64,000 bases of DNA from Herbaspirillum sp. RTI4 (GTDB lineage: Bacteria; Pseudomonadota; Gammaproteobacteria; Burkholderiales; Burkholderiaceae_D): the NCBI RefSeq assembly GCF_034313965.1, contig NZ_JAVIWQ010000002.1, forward strand, positions 1,984,001 to 2,048,000, read 5' to 3'. Below, piece by piece: positions 26,946-36,201 of this stretch. The position numbers and the translations under genes are program-made. The notes under the pieces were generated by a model, which did no database searches, was not told the DNA's origin, and saw only the letters and a program-made list of their open reading frames with translations. Within the stretch, counting starts at the first letter, position 1, and every line of letters begins with the position of its first letter.

Positions 26946-26974
26946 TTGACTGCTAAGGGATAATCCGTTATTAT
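26946..26974 (+). promoter_or_regulatory. Sigma-70 promoter of the yceD-rpmF-plsX-fab operon
   Basis: TTGACT (26946-26951), 17-base spacer, TATTAT (26969-26974): five of six matches in each hexamer. It lies 27 bp before the yceD start in the divergent region with yceF. Confidence 0.68.
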
Positions 26975-27001
26975 CGCAGGCTTTCCAGCTTGATCTAGAC
27001 T

Positions 27002-27499
27002 ATGGACTCTTTAGTAATCGACGCGTTTGAATTCAGTCGGCTCAAAGAGCTGGCAGTAGGGACTATTCCTGTTGCCGATTTAGTCCGGTTGTCGCAAGAG
27101 TGCGTAGGTGCGGCGGGATCTATCGACTGGTCGGTTCAGGGCGGCGTTGATCTGCTTGGGCATCCGGGGCTGAAAGTCAGCGTCAGTGGTGAATTGCAGC
27201 TGATATGTCAGCGTTGCCTGGGTCCACTGCCTTTCACTATTAAAACTGAGTCTTTTATAGTTCTGGCCGTCGATGAAGATCAGGCTGACGCGCTGGAATC
27301 AATGGTGGGCGACGAGGAAATTGACATCATCGTTGGTTCGCAAGCTTTTGATGTGCATTATTTGGTTGAGGATGAGGCGCTGTTAGCGTTGCCTTTGGCT
27401 CCCAAGCATCAAATTTGCCCTGTCGATCAGGATGTCGGAGTGGATGTTGTTAGTGAGGACGCCTCCCCGTTCGCTATATTAAAGAATTTGCAGAAGTAA
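27002..27499 (+). CDS. yceD: YceD/DUF177 protein (23S rRNA accumulation protein)
   Basis: 165 residues of the DUF177 family. The core LQLICQRCLGPLPF (about 75-88) has the CxxC of the family. An acidic C-terminal half includes EEIDI and a PLAPKHQICPV stretch in the usual place. In E. coli the homologue supports 23S rRNA accumulation; the gene is nearly always upstream of rpmF, as here. First gene of the operon from the promoter at 26946. Confidence 0.92.
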   Translation: MDSLVIDAFEFSRLKELAVGTIPVADLVRLSQECVGAAGSIDWSVQGGVDLLGHPGLKVSVSGELQLICQRCLGPLPFTIKTESFIVLAVDEDQADALESMVGDEEIDIIVGSQAFDVHYLVEDEALLALPLAPKHQICPVDQDVGVDVVSEDASPFAILKNLQK

Positions 27500-27626
27500 A
27501 TATCTGTCGTAAATAACCGTCCGATAGTAGGGCGGGAAGTGTATTGCGGTTGGTGGCAGGGTGGCGGGATTTCGTTGCCGGCAATCGAGTATGTTAAAAT
27601 TTTGATTTCAAGATTCAGGAGTTATC

Positions 27627-27809
27627 ATGGCAGTCCAGCAAAACAAAAAAACACCTTCCAAGCGCGGCATGCATCGTGCACACGATTTTCTGGTTGCGCC
27701 GCCACTGGCAGTAGAGCCAACGACTGGTGAAACGCATCTGCGTCATCACATCAGCCCGAACGGTTTCTACCGTGGGCGTAAAGTTCTCAAAACCAAGAAC
27801 GACGAGTAA
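27627..27809 (+). CDS. rpmF: 50S ribosomal protein L32
   Basis: 60 residues, typical L32: [20 protein letters not shown], then [17 protein letters not shown]. It lacks zinc-ribbon cysteines, so it is the zinc-independent form usual in proteobacteria. AGGAG lies 7 bases before the ATG. It sits between yceD and plsX. Confidence 0.98.
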   Translation: MAVQQNKKTPSKRGMHRAHDFLVAPPLAVEPTTGETHLRHHISPNGFYRGRKVLKTKNDE

Positions 27810-27833
27810 TTGGTTTTTTGTTGTAGTCGGGAC

Positions 27834-27874
27834 GCGGCGCATTGGATCTCCGCATGGAGTTCATCGGGCGCCGC
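27834..27874 (+). other. Stem-loop in the rpmF-plsX spacer
   Basis: GCGGCGC (27834-27840) and GCGCCGC (27868-27874) form a 7-bp GC-only stem with an inner CTCC/GGAG pairing. No T tract follows, so it looks like an mRNA processing or stability element more than a terminator. Confidence 0.5.
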
Positions 27875-27968
27875 AACTGTTTTCCGCGCAACGATAATAG
27901 TGCGTCATTTTGAATCGCGCCGAAATGAGTTCCGCCTTATGGAACCGACAGGGCTTTGAATCAAAACG

Positions 27969-29060
27969 ATGACAATCAAGATTTCTATCGACTGCATGGG
28001 GGGCGACTACGGTCCATCCGTTACCATCCCCGCAGCCATCGCATTCGTCAATCATCAACCTGACGCCGAGTTAATTCTGGTCGGCCAGGAAGATGTGATT
28101 CGCGGTGTTCTCAAAAAACTTAAACAGATTTCGCATCCCCGCTTGACGGTTGTGCATGCCTCCGAAGTCGTCACTATGGACGATTCGATTGAGGTTGCCT
28201 TGCGCCGCAAGAAGGATTCGTCAATGCGCGTTGCCACCACCCTCGTCAAGCAGGGTGCGGCTGATGCTGCCGTTTCCGCTGGTAATACAGGCGCGCTGAT
28301 GGCAGTGTCCCGCTACGTGCTAAAAACCATACCCGGAGTAGATCGGCCGGCTATCTGCACCATTCTTCCCAATCAAAAAGACGGTCCTACTTACATGTTG
28401 GATCTGGGTGCGAACATTGACTGTGAGCCTCAGCATTTGCACCAATTTGCCTTGATGGGATCGGCGCTGGTGTCGGCAATGGAAGGTAAGGCTCGTCCAA
28501 CTGTCGGATTGTTGAATGTCGGGGAAGAAGAAATCAAGGGTAATGGCTTGGTTAAGCTCACGGCAGAGCTTTTGCATGCCGATCATGAAAAAGGCATACT
28601 CAATTTTTACGGAAATGTCGAAGGGAATGACATTTTTGAAGGCACGACCGACATCGTTGTATGTGACGGATTTGTCGGCAACGTTACCTTGAAAGCATCG
28701 GAAGGATTAGGGCGTTTCGTAAAAGCTGTGTTGACCACCGAATTTAAAAAAGGATTTTTTAATAAATTAGGGGCACTCATTGCTTACGGAGCAATCAAAG
28801 CGCTGTCGCGACGACTGAATCCATCTCGTTACAATGGGGCCAGCTTGTTAGGCTTGCGTGGCTTGGTATTTAAGAGCCACGGTGGGGCTGATGCCTATGC
28901 GTTTGAATGGGCCATACGACGCGCATACGACGCAGCTAAATACGATGTGCTGTCACGAATTACTGCAACGATGGCGGAATTGCTGCCGCAAGTATCTGCG
29001 GCGCCGCTGTCGGAAGACGGCATTGGCAATAACGAATTTCAAATACAGAAGACAGTATGA
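27969..29060 (+). CDS. plsX: Phosphate acyltransferase PlsX
   Basis: 363 residues, full length. [16 protein letters not shown] at the N-terminus and [19 protein letters not shown] near 97 are hallmarks of PlsX, which converts acyl-ACP and phosphate to acyl-phosphate for phospholipid synthesis. [18 protein letters not shown] near 230 is also conserved. A peripheral membrane enzyme. The last codons overlap fabH (ATGA), so the two are translationally coupled. Confidence 0.97.
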   Translation: MTIKISIDCMGGDYGPSVTIPAAIAFVNHQPDAELILVGQEDVIRGVLKKLKQISHPRLTVVHASEVVTMDDSIEVALRRKKDSSMRVATTLVKQGAADAAVSAGNTGALMAVSRYVLKTIPGVDRPAICTILPNQKDGPTYMLDLGANIDCEPQHLHQFALMGSALVSAMEGKARPTVGLLNVGEEEIKGNGLVKLTAELLHADHEKGILNFYGNVEGNDIFEGTTDIVVCDGFVGNVTLKASEGLGRFVKAVLTTEFKKGFFNKLGALIAYGAIKALSRRLNPSRYNGASLLGLRGLVFKSHGGADAYAFEWAIRRAYDAAKYDVLSRITATMAELLPQVSAAPLSEDGIGNNEFQIQKTV

Positions 29061-30043
29061 CTTTCTATAGCAGAATTTCTGGTACGGGCAGCTTTTTGCC
29101 GCCCAGGCGCGTAAGCAATGATGAGCTAGTCACGCAACTCGCAGCTCAAGGCATTGAAACATCCGATGAGTGGATCGTATCTCGTAGTGGCATTTCTGCT
29201 CGCCATTATGCAGATGTTGACATGCTGTCGAGCGATATGGCTGTACAGGCTTCCAAGCGAGCCATTGAGATGGCTGGTTTGCAGGCAGACGATATCGACA
29301 TGATTGTGATGGCAAGCTCCACTCCGGATCATTTCGGTGGATTTCCAAGCACCGCCTGTGTTGTGCAGCGTAAGTTGGGAATTAAAAATGGTGGCGCTGC
29401 CATGGATGTGCAGGCGGTGTGCAGTGGCTTCGTTTACGCACTTTCCGTAGCAGATAGCTTTATTAAATCTGGCACATACAAGAATGTGCTTGTCATTGGT
29501 GCAGAAGTGTTTTCGCGCATTCTGGATTTCAACGATCGTTCGACCTGCGTACTGTTCGGCGATGGGGCCGGTGCAGTCGTTCTTTCTGCCTCCGATGAGC
29601 CCGGTATTCTGTCGACCAAGTTGCATGCAGATGGTAGTTATGCCGATATTTTGTGCATGCCAGGCAATGTCAACCGCGGCATTATTGCCGGTAGCGCATT
29701 TTTATACATGGATGGTCCTGCCGTATTCAAGTTGGCGGTGTCTGTTTTGGAAAAGGTTGCGATCGAGGCGTTACAACTCGCTCATTTGGACGCGAGCGAT
29801 ATTGACTGGCTGGTTCCACATCAGGCTAATTTGCGCATCATGCAAAGTACGGCAAAAAAACTCCGTTTGCCTTTGGAAAAAATGATTGTGACAGTCGATC
29901 AGCAAGGCAACACTTCTGCGGCCTCCATCCCTTTGGCACTCGATAAAGCTGTTCGCGATGGTCGGATTCGTCCAGGTCAGAATGTGATGATGGAGGGTGT
30001 TGGGGGTGGTTTTACATGGGGTGCGGTGATGGTTCGCATGTAG
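29057..30043 (+). CDS. fabH: 3-oxoacyl-ACP synthase III (KAS III)
   Basis: 328 residues. The catalytic triad is visible: Cys about 122 ([12 protein letters not shown]), His about 255 ([10 protein letters not shown]) and Asn about 285 (GNTSAAS). The enzyme condenses acetyl-CoA with malonyl-ACP to start fatty-acid synthesis. The C-terminal [15 protein letters not shown] is canonical. The start overlaps plsX; fabD follows after 94 bp. Confidence 0.97.
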   Translation: MTFYSRISGTGSFLPPRRVSNDELVTQLAAQGIETSDEWIVSRSGISARHYADVDMLSSDMAVQASKRAIEMAGLQADDIDMIVMASSTPDHFGGFPSTACVVQRKLGIKNGGAAMDVQAVCSGFVYALSVADSFIKSGTYKNVLVIGAEVFSRILDFNDRSTCVLFGDGAGAVVLSASDEPGILSTKLHADGSYADILCMPGNVNRGIIAGSAFLYMDGPAVFKLAVSVLEKVAIEALQLAHLDASDIDWLVPHQANLRIMQSTAKKLRLPLEKMIVTVDQQGNTSAASIPLALDKAVRDGRIRPGQNVMMEGVGGGFTWGAVMVRM

Positions 30044-30137
30044 TAAGTATCTGGCAGGCGTACTACTTAGGCTCTTCCGTAGGCGCGCCAGGTCCGATTG
30101 TTCAAATAATTCGCAGTAAACACAGGTGACATCGAAT

Positions 30138-31070
30138 ATGGCTAATTTTGCTTTTGTTTTTCCAGGACAGGGTTCGCAGACAGTCGGTATGTTGAACGGT
30201 TTTGCCGATAATCTGATCGTTCGCGACACGGTAGCTGAAGCTTCCGATGCTTTGAATTTCGATCTGGGGAAATTAATTGCCGAAGGTCCTAAAGATGCGT
30301 TGGATTTAACGACGAACACTCAGCCAGTGATGTTGACTGCTGCAGTTGCAATTTATCGCGCCTGGTTGGCCGCTGGCGGACAAGCGCCCACGATTGTTGC
30401 CGGACATAGTCTTGGCGAGTACTCTGCATTAGTGGCCTCTGGGGTGATTGCTTTCAAGGATGCTGTTCCTCTGGTGCGTTTTCGGGCGCAGGCAATGCAA
30501 GATGCCGTGCCTGTTGGGCAGGGCGGTATGGCGGCTATTCTTGGTCTGTCAGATGAGGATGTCCGCGCTGCGTGTACGGAAGCCGAGCAAGGTGAAATTG
30601 TCGAGGCAGTCAATTTCAATGCGCCATCCCAGGTGGTGATCGCCGGGCATAAAGCGGCTGTTGAGCGCGCCTGCGAAATAGCAAAAACAAAAGGTGCAAA
30701 ACGTGCATTGCTACTTTCCGTGTCAGCGCCGTTTCATTCTTCTTTACTTCAGCCGGCCTCTGTTCGTTTGCAGGCTTATCTGGCCGATATTAGCTTTGCA
30801 GTCCCCGGGATTTCAATAATCAATAATGTTGACGTTGCTATCGAAACGTCGTCTGAAGCGATCAAGGATGCATTGGTACGGCAGGCGGCGCGTCCTGTTC
30901 GATGGGTAGAAACCGTTCGAAAAATTGCTGATAAAGGCATAACTCATATGATCGAATGTGGTCCCGGCAAGGTATTGACCGGTTTGACCAAGCGTATTGA
31001 TACAAGCTTGAGTGGTGATGCTATCTTTGATCAGGCTTCGCTGAATACACTACTGGAGTCGTTACAATGA
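30138..31070 (+). CDS. fabD: Malonyl-CoA:ACP transacylase
   Basis: 310 residues from ATG 30138, with AGGTGA 8 bases upstream and the standard start FAFVFPGQGSQTVGM. The nucleophile Ser (about 91) is in GHSLGEYSAL; the partner His is in SAPFHSSLL. It loads malonyl groups onto ACP in the cytoplasm. A GTG at 30126 is in frame but overlaps the ribosome-binding site. The stop overlaps fabG (ATGA). Confidence 0.97.
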   Translation: MANFAFVFPGQGSQTVGMLNGFADNLIVRDTVAEASDALNFDLGKLIAEGPKDALDLTTNTQPVMLTAAVAIYRAWLAAGGQAPTIVAGHSLGEYSALVASGVIAFKDAVPLVRFRAQAMQDAVPVGQGGMAAILGLSDEDVRAACTEAEQGEIVEAVNFNAPSQVVIAGHKAAVERACEIAKTKGAKRALLLSVSAPFHSSLLQPASVRLQAYLADISFAVPGISIINNVDVAIETSSEAIKDALVRQAARPVRWVETVRKIADKGITHMIECGPGKVLTGLTKRIDTSLSGDAIFDQASLNTLLESLQ

Positions 31071-31810
31071 GTAAGCAATTACAGAATCAAATCGCCTTAG
31101 TCACCGGTGCCTCGCGTGGTATTGGTCGTGCTATTGCCTTAGAGTTGGCGCAGCAGGGCGCTATTGTTGTCGGCACAGCCACATCGGAGGCGGGTGCGGC
31201 AGCAATCAGTGAATACTTGTCGGCTTTTGGTGGCAAAGGCGTGGTTCTGAATGTGAATGATCCGGTTGCCTGCGCTGCAACGATTGAGTTGGTACAAGGG
31301 GAATACAAATGCTTGTCGATTCTGGTCAACAATGCCGGTATTACGCAGGATCAGTTGGCCATGCGAATGAAGGATGAGGAATGGGATAGCGTGATTGCGA
31401 CCAATCTGACTGCAGTAGGCAGGCTCGCACGCGGCGTATTGCGAGGCATGGTAAAAGCCAAATACGGACGAATTATTAATATTACTTCTGTGGTTGGATC
31501 GTCTGGAAACGCAGGGCAAATGAATTATGCCGCAGCGAAGGCCGGCGTGGCAGGAATGAGTCGCGCACTGGCGCGTGAGATAGGTAGTCGCAATATTACT
31601 GTCAACTGCGTCGCGCCAGGGTTTATCGATACAGACATGACCAAAGCACTGAGTGAGCCTCAAACTGCCGCATTGTTGCAGCAGATTCCTTTGGGTCGCC
31701 TCGGAGCGCCAGAGGACGTCGCTACAGCGGCCGCATTTCTTGCGTCCCCTCAGGCTGCTTATATTACCGGCACGACGCTGCACGTTAATGGCGGTATGTA
31801 CATGAGTTGA
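31067..31810 (+). CDS. fabG: 3-oxoacyl-ACP reductase
   Basis: 247-residue classical SDR. NADPH motif TGASRGIGRAIA near residue 14, NNAGIT, Ser in INITSVVGSSGNAGQ, and Tyr/Lys at 154/158 in YAAAKAGVAG. It reduces 3-oxoacyl-ACP in chain elongation. It is coupled to fabD by a 4-base overlap and ends 176 bp before acpP. Confidence 0.97.
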   Translation: MSKQLQNQIALVTGASRGIGRAIALELAQQGAIVVGTATSEAGAAAISEYLSAFGGKGVVLNVNDPVACAATIELVQGEYKCLSILVNNAGITQDQLAMRMKDEEWDSVIATNLTAVGRLARGVLRGMVKAKYGRIINITSVVGSSGNAGQMNYAAAKAGVAGMSRALAREIGSRNITVNCVAPGFIDTDMTKALSEPQTAALLQQIPLGRLGAPEDVATAAAFLASPQAAYITGTTLHVNGGMYMS

Positions 31811-31986
31811 TTTGCTCGATGTTGAGCTGGTCGTCTATTTTTTGCTTGAGCGGGCTGGCTGGCGAAATTCTAATTTGACCGAAAGCTGTTCTGATTTGTT
31901 AAACGAGTTCTTGTAAAAGTAATTATTAGTGCGCAAACCTGATAAAATGCGCGCACTTTTGTAACCATCACCACTGGAGGCATAAC

Positions 31987-32226
31987 ATGTCGGATATCGA
32001 ACAACGCGTTAAAAAAATCGTCGCTGAACAACTGGGTGTCGCAGAAGCCGACATCAAAACGGAATCTTCTTTTGTTAATGATTTGGGTGCGGATTCTCTG
32101 GATACCGTTGAACTGGTCATGGCATTAGAAGACGAATTTGAAATGGAAATTCCTGACGAGCAAGCTGAAAAAATCACAACAGTGCAGCAGGCTATTGATT
32201 ACGCCAAGCTGAACGTCAAGGCCTGA
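31987..32226 (+). CDS. acpP: Acyl carrier protein
   Basis: 79 residues, acidic and helical. The phosphopantetheine-bearing Ser is S37 in [17 protein letters not shown]. The GGAGG ribosome-binding site lies 6 bases before the ATG. The 176-bp gap upstream probably holds an extra promoter, as expected for this highly expressed gene; AT-rich sequence around 31900-31955 is the likely place, but no hexamer pair is compelling. AcpS, which modifies this protein, is encoded at 44789. Confidence 0.98.
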   Translation: MSDIEQRVKKIVAEQLGVAEADIKTESSFVNDLGADSLDTVELVMALEDEFEMEIPDEQAEKITTVQQAIDYAKLNVKA

Positions 32227-32254
32227 ACTGCTTGAACGATTCCAGGAGAATTGC

Positions 32255-33496
32255 TTGATTCGATCGCGTGAACGTCGCGTAGTTGTTACCGGACTTGGAT
32301 GCATCTCACCTGTAGGCAATACTGTTGCCGACACTTGGGAAGCTATCCTTGCCGGTAAGTCTGGTATAGCTACTATTACCAAGTTTGATCCCACTCCTTT
32401 TTCGACGCGTTTTGCCGGAGAGGTAAAGGGGTTCAATATTGAAGACTATATTCCTGCAAGAGATGCCCGTCATATGGATACTTTTATCCATTTCGGGATG
32501 GCTGCGGGAGTTCAGGCAATGGAGGATAGTGGCCTGATTGTGACGGAAGAAAATGCTGAGCGCATTGGTGTCATTATTGGTTCTGGAATAGGGGGGTTGC
32601 CTCTGATTGAAGAGATGCATGGCGAATTGACTAATCGCGGCCCCCGTCGTATTAGCCCTTTTTTCATTCCCGCATCAATCATCAATATGATCTCCGGGAA
32701 CCTTTCGATTAAATACGGACTGAAGGGGCCTAACCTCGCGATCGCAACCGCTTGTACTACCGGTTTGCATAGCATTGGTATGGCAGGTCGGATGATCGCT
32801 TACGGCGATGCTGATGTCATGGTTGCTGGTGGGGCAGAAGCTAGTGTTTCGCCTTTAGGTGTTGGTGGTTTTGCCTCTGCCCGTGCTTTATCTGCCCGCA
32901 ATGACGACCCGGCTACTGCTTCGCGACCTTGGGATAAGGATCGCGATGGTTTTGTTTTGGGCGAAGGTGCCGGTGTTATGGTGCTTGAGGAATATGAGCA
33001 TGCTAAGGCACGCGGAGCTACCATTTATGCCGAATTAATTGGTTTTGGCATGACTGGGGACGCTTATCACATTACCGCGCCTAATCTCGACGGCCCTCGC
33101 CGCTGTGTGACTTTGGCGTTGCGAGATGCGGGTATTGCAGCCGATGAGGTGCAATACTTGAATGCACATGGCACATCTACTCCGCTAGGTGATAAAAATG
33201 AAACCGAGGCAATTAAGGCCGCTTTTGGCGAACATGCCTACAAGTTGGTAGTGAACTCCACTAAATCCATGACTGGGCATTTGCTTGGCGGTGCTGGAGG
33301 ACTTGAATCGGTATTTACAGTGCTTGCATTGCATCATCAAGTGTCTCCGCCTACTATCAATATCTTCAATCAGGATCCGGATTGCGATCTTGATTTCTGT
33401 GCCAATACAGCAAGGGATATGAAGATCGACGTTGCTGTTAAGAACTCCTTTGGCTTTGGTGGTACCAACGGTACTTTGGTATTTCGTAAAATTTGA
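32255..33496 (+). CDS. fabF: 3-oxoacyl-ACP synthase II (KAS II), TTG start
   Basis: 413 residues. The nucleophile Cys is about 167 in [15 protein letters not shown]; the two His are in [11 protein letters not shown] and [12 protein letters not shown]. It elongates acyl chains with malonyl-ACP. The family start ([17 protein letters not shown]) begins only four codons in, and the only suitable initiation codon is TTG at 32255, preceded by AGGAGAA at 32243-32249. The 28-bp gap to acpP suggests co-transcription. Confidence 0.96.
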   Translation: MIRSRERRVVVTGLGCISPVGNTVADTWEAILAGKSGIATITKFDPTPFSTRFAGEVKGFNIEDYIPARDARHMDTFIHFGMAAGVQAMEDSGLIVTEENAERIGVIIGSGIGGLPLIEEMHGELTNRGPRRISPFFIPASIINMISGNLSIKYGLKGPNLAIATACTTGLHSIGMAGRMIAYGDADVMVAGGAEASVSPLGVGGFASARALSARNDDPATASRPWDKDRDGFVLGEGAGVMVLEEYEHAKARGATIYAELIGFGMTGDAYHITAPNLDGPRRCVTLALRDAGIAADEVQYLNAHGTSTPLGDKNETEAIKAAFGEHAYKLVVNSTKSMTGHLLGGAGGLESVFTVLALHHQVSPPTINIFNQDPDCDLDFCANTARDMKIDVAVKNSFGFGGTNGTLVFRKI

Positions 33497-33500
33497 AGCT

Positions 33501-33526
33501 GAGTGTCGGATTTTTCTCCGGCACTC
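33501..33526 (+). terminator. Stem-loop after fabF, possible operon end
   Basis: GAGTGTCGGA (33501-33510) pairs over ten positions (one G-T) with TCCGGCACTC (33517-33526) around a T-rich loop. No T tract follows the stem, so termination is uncertain. Confidence 0.42.
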
Positions 33527-33566
33527 AAACTCCAGGTGCACAACTACGAATTGATTTTTATCAGAT

Positions 33567-34058
33567 ATGTCAATTGCGTTGTCAGCTGAAATTAAGCCTT
33601 CTCGCATATTTTTATTTTTCATTGCGGGAATTTGCTTAGGGTTCGGTGCGCTCAGCCTGGTTTTGGAAGTGATGTTGTTCGGCACGCATTTCTCTTTGGG
33701 AAAATTCTTTATTCCAATAATTACCTTCGTGGCTGGCTTGCGAAGCGTCCTGAATATTTTATCTTTAAGTCGGAATTCTTATCAACTCGATATTTCTGAT
33801 AGTGGTCAGATTCGTTTGCGGAATTCCTTATCTATTGATATTTCTGGGTCTAATGCCGTACTTGGTGCGCCTCTGATATTAAACAGCGATTCGCTTTTGT
33901 GGCCGTATCTGTTGGTTTTAAGAGTTCAAATGAGTGAAGGTTCGCACAAATCTTTAGTTGTGCTGCCAGACAGTACTTCGCGTCAGAATTTTCGTGCGAT
34001 TGCCGTGGCCTGCCGCTGGGTGGCAGCTCATCAATTTACCGTGTGTAAAAGGCGATAA
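33567..34058 (+). CDS. Small membrane protein, possibly YgfX/CptA-like
   Basis: 163 residues. Two hydrophobic helices near the N-terminus (IFLFFIAGICLGFGALSLVLEVM; FFIPIITFVAGLR) are followed by a soluble part with LLVLRVQMSEGSHKSLVVLPDS and RQNFRAIAVACRWV. This two-helix hairpin plus a cytosolic beta-rich domain ending in LPDS and a helix resembles the YgfX (CptA) group, known in E. coli as the partner of SdhE; an unnamed protein of this kind often lies between fabF and rpoE in related bacteria. No sdhE is adjacent here. The family call is tentative; the gene itself looks real (good length, AT-rich codon use like its neighbours). Confidence 0.6.
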   Translation: MSIALSAEIKPSRIFLFFIAGICLGFGALSLVLEVMLFGTHFSLGKFFIPIITFVAGLRSVLNILSLSRNSYQLDISDSGQIRLRNSLSIDISGSNAVLGAPLILNSDSLLWPYLLVLRVQMSEGSHKSLVVLPDSTSRQNFRAIAVACRWVAAHQFTVCKRR

Positions 34059-34315
34059 TGATGAGTATCTGCTTAGCGTGCGCGTAAAATGAAGGGCGAT
34101 GTTGCATCAGACTATTAACGCATTTCTCCTCGTCCTGATCGGGCTTTGGTGGGATTGTCGGAACGAAGAATAGGATACCTAATTGATTGATTTTTACAAT
34201 ATCTAAAAAATATTATAAATGAGAAAAATAAATCCAATTGGTTGCGCATTCTAAGGTGATTGTCCTGCTAGGGGTGCGGACGTGTGGTGTTGCAAAAAAG
34301 CAAGGGATAGGAGTT

Positions 34316-34918
34316 TTGACGACAGAACGCGAAATTGATCAGTTGCTTGTGGAGCGCGTGCAACGCGGCGATAAAAAAGCATTTGAACTGTTGGTTATTA
34401 AATATCAGCGAAAACTGATGCGTCTCGTTTCGCGTCTGGTGAGGGACCAAGCCGAGGCGGAGGATGTTGTCCAAGAAGCTTTTATTAAGGCCTACAGGGC
34501 TATTCCTCAATTCCGAGGTGATTCCGCATTTTATACTTGGTTATACCGTATAGGGATTAATACCGCCAAAAATTACTTGGTTACTTTGGGGCGGCGAGCG
34601 CCCACCTCGACGGAGGCCGATATTGAAGATGCTGAAACTTTTGACACCGGTGAGCAACTAAGAGATATAAATACGCCAGAGTCCATGCTTGCTACTAAGC
34701 AAATAGCACAAACCGTCAATATGGCAATGGATGCTTTGCCCACTGAATTGCGAACTGCAATTACGCTACGTGAAATCGAAGGTTTGAGCTATGACGAGAT
34801 CGCGGAAGCAATGGCGTGTCCAATAGGTACTGTTCGGAGTCGGATTTTTAGAGCGCGCGAAGCTATTGCAGAAAAACTGCGCCCATTATTGGGGACAGCA
34901 ATTGATAAGCGTTGGTAA
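34316..34918 (+). CDS. rpoE: Extracytoplasmic-function sigma factor RpoE (AlgU type), TTG start
   Basis: 200 residues from TTG 34316. Region 2 includes DVVQEAFIKAYRAIPQFRGD and FYTWLYRIGINTAKNYL; region 4 has ALPTELRTAITLREIEGLSY and CPIGTVRSRIFRAREAI. Length and start match E. coli RpoE. The frame is open upstream to 34238, but those residues have no counterpart in the family. AGGAG ends only two bases before this TTG, which is very close, so the start is less certain than the gene. RpoE directs the envelope-stress regulon and is held by RseA, encoded next. Confidence 0.94.
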   Translation: MTTEREIDQLLVERVQRGDKKAFELLVIKYQRKLMRLVSRLVRDQAEAEDVVQEAFIKAYRAIPQFRGDSAFYTWLYRIGINTAKNYLVTLGRRAPTSTEADIEDAETFDTGEQLRDINTPESMLATKQIAQTVNMAMDALPTELRTAITLREIEGLSYDEIAEAMACPIGTVRSRIFRAREAIAEKLRPLLGTAIDKRW

Positions 34919-34972
34919 ATGCAAATGTAAGTGCGCCTAGTTGAGGCTTAATAAGTCTAAGGTCAGGGAATC

Positions 34973-35650
34973 ATGAATAGTACAGATATCAAGATGCAGA
35001 TTTCGGCGCTCGTAGACAGTGAGCAGCTTGAAAACTCGATGCATGTCTCCTTGGCTGGACTGCACAATCCAGATGCGCGCGCGGCATGGGACGTTTACCA
35101 TCAAATTGGCGACGTACTACGCTCGGACGACATGGCATTTTCGTTTAGTGATAAATTTTCTGCGCGCATGTGGGGGCTTCTCGAAGCCGAACCCACCTAC
35201 ATTACTTTGAAGGATTCGATCGCTACTGCGACGCATCTGAATTCAACGAGTGTTAGTGGGAATAATCAGAGTTCGAGAATGACTCGCAGGATTGCCGGAT
35301 CTGGGGTTGTAACTGTTATTGCGGTGGCAGCTCTGATTTTTATGGTGAAGCCGGAATCGTCTCTACATCCAGTACTAACTCAAGTGATGTTGCCTGCGTC
35401 AGCAACAAATCCCGTGTGGCCTACGGTGTCCGCGACTCCATCAAACAAGTCCTTATTCCTTACTGCAGATAAGTTGAGTGCGGATAATGAAGGTCTTCCC
35501 GGTTTGGCAAGCTTGGCGCAACAGGGTGATGTTGTGCGCGATCCAAGAATTGATAATTATCTGTTAGCGCATCAGCGTTTTGCTCCACACCCCAATAACT
35601 CTACGGAATATGCCCGCACTGCCGTTTTTGCAGTTGATTCCAAAAAATAG
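34973..35650 (+). CDS. rseA: Anti-sigma-E factor RseA (MucA-like)
   Basis: 225 residues. The N-terminal RseA domain (IKMQISALVDSEQLEN; AAWDVYHQIGDVLRSDD) binds RpoE in the cytoplasm. One membrane helix follows (about 106-124: IAGSGVVTVIAVAALIFMV), then a periplasmic tail ending with RDPRIDNYLLAHQRFAP, a conserved C-terminal stretch of this family. Regulated proteolysis of RseA frees RpoE. Normally RseB binds the periplasmic tail, but rseB is degraded here. Confidence 0.92.
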   Translation: MNSTDIKMQISALVDSEQLENSMHVSLAGLHNPDARAAWDVYHQIGDVLRSDDMAFSFSDKFSARMWGLLEAEPTYITLKDSIATATHLNSTSVSGNNQSSRMTRRIAGSGVVTVIAVAALIFMVKPESSLHPVLTQVMLPASATNPVWPTVSATPSNKSLFLTADKLSADNEGLPGLASLAQQGDVVRDPRIDNYLLAHQRFAPHPNNSTEYARTAVFAVDSKK

Positions 35651-35930
35651 ATCCATATCTCGGCTTAATCGTATTAATTTAATGTCATCTTTTTAGGTTA
35701 ATGCTCGCGTTAGGCTCTGTTGGATATGCACTGCACATGTAGTTTCAGGCTTCTAATCAAACACTCCTTGAGTAAGTCCCTTTCAGAAATATTAAAAATG
35801 ACCTGTTATTGCCCGTAAATTGAAAATTAATTTTTCGGGCATGGTTGCCTTGGTGCGTAAATTTTAGCTAACGGTTCTAGGCGACCTAGTGCGGCTCCTC
35901 ATCTGGGTTTCTGAAAGACGTAGCAAATAA
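35651..35930. other. Non-coding remnant region between rseA and the rseB relic
   Basis: 280 bp, AT-rich and full of stops in every frame. It lies where the 5' two-thirds of rseB should be, but I could not recognise any N-terminal RseB residues. An inverted repeat TGCCCG (35810-35815) / CGGGCA (35836-35841) flanks an AT-rich loop; CTAGG/CCTAG at 35877-35889 is a small palindrome. Confidence 0.45.
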
Positions 35931-36198
35931 CGCGTATCATTTTGGGAAGTCACAGGATTGGTGGCGCTCGGGCTATCAATTCGGCGAGCCAGTACTAAAA
36001 TGACAAAATCCCCTATATTTCACCTGCAGGCGTTGCTACGACTTTTGTTGCATACAGTCATGCGCCAGCCTAATGCGCTATGCAAAAAAGCGTCGTGAAT
36101 CTTGTAGGGCGAAGGAGTGCCGACTGGCGACAGTTGGTGAGACCCAGGATCAAACGATTAGTCAGATGGCATCCTCGATTGTATTTAAACCTCGATAA
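35931..36198 (+). pseudogene. rseB: rseB (mucB) remnant, frameshifted C-terminal fragment
   Basis: Three pieces in three frames line up, in order, with the C-terminal part of RseB/MucB. WEVTGL at 35943-35960 matches the W-x-V-x-x-LPPGF segment. GVATTFVAY at 36029-36055 matches the DGLAxxSVFxEP strand. LATVGETQDQTISQMASSI from 36124, ending FKPR and TAA at 36196-36198, matches the terminal TVVGExPxxTVxxxAxSI segment. In-frame stops (36001, 36071) and frameshifts separate them, and too little room remains for the N-terminal domain. The position between rseA and mucD is exactly where rseB belongs. Alignments were done by eye against remembered family motifs. Confidence 0.7.
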
Positions 36199-36201
36199 TT
36201 T

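Noticed and set aside
34155..34200. Sigma-E autoregulatory promoter upstream of rpoE
   Set aside because: GGAAC is present at 34160 but no matching -10 lies at the correct distance.
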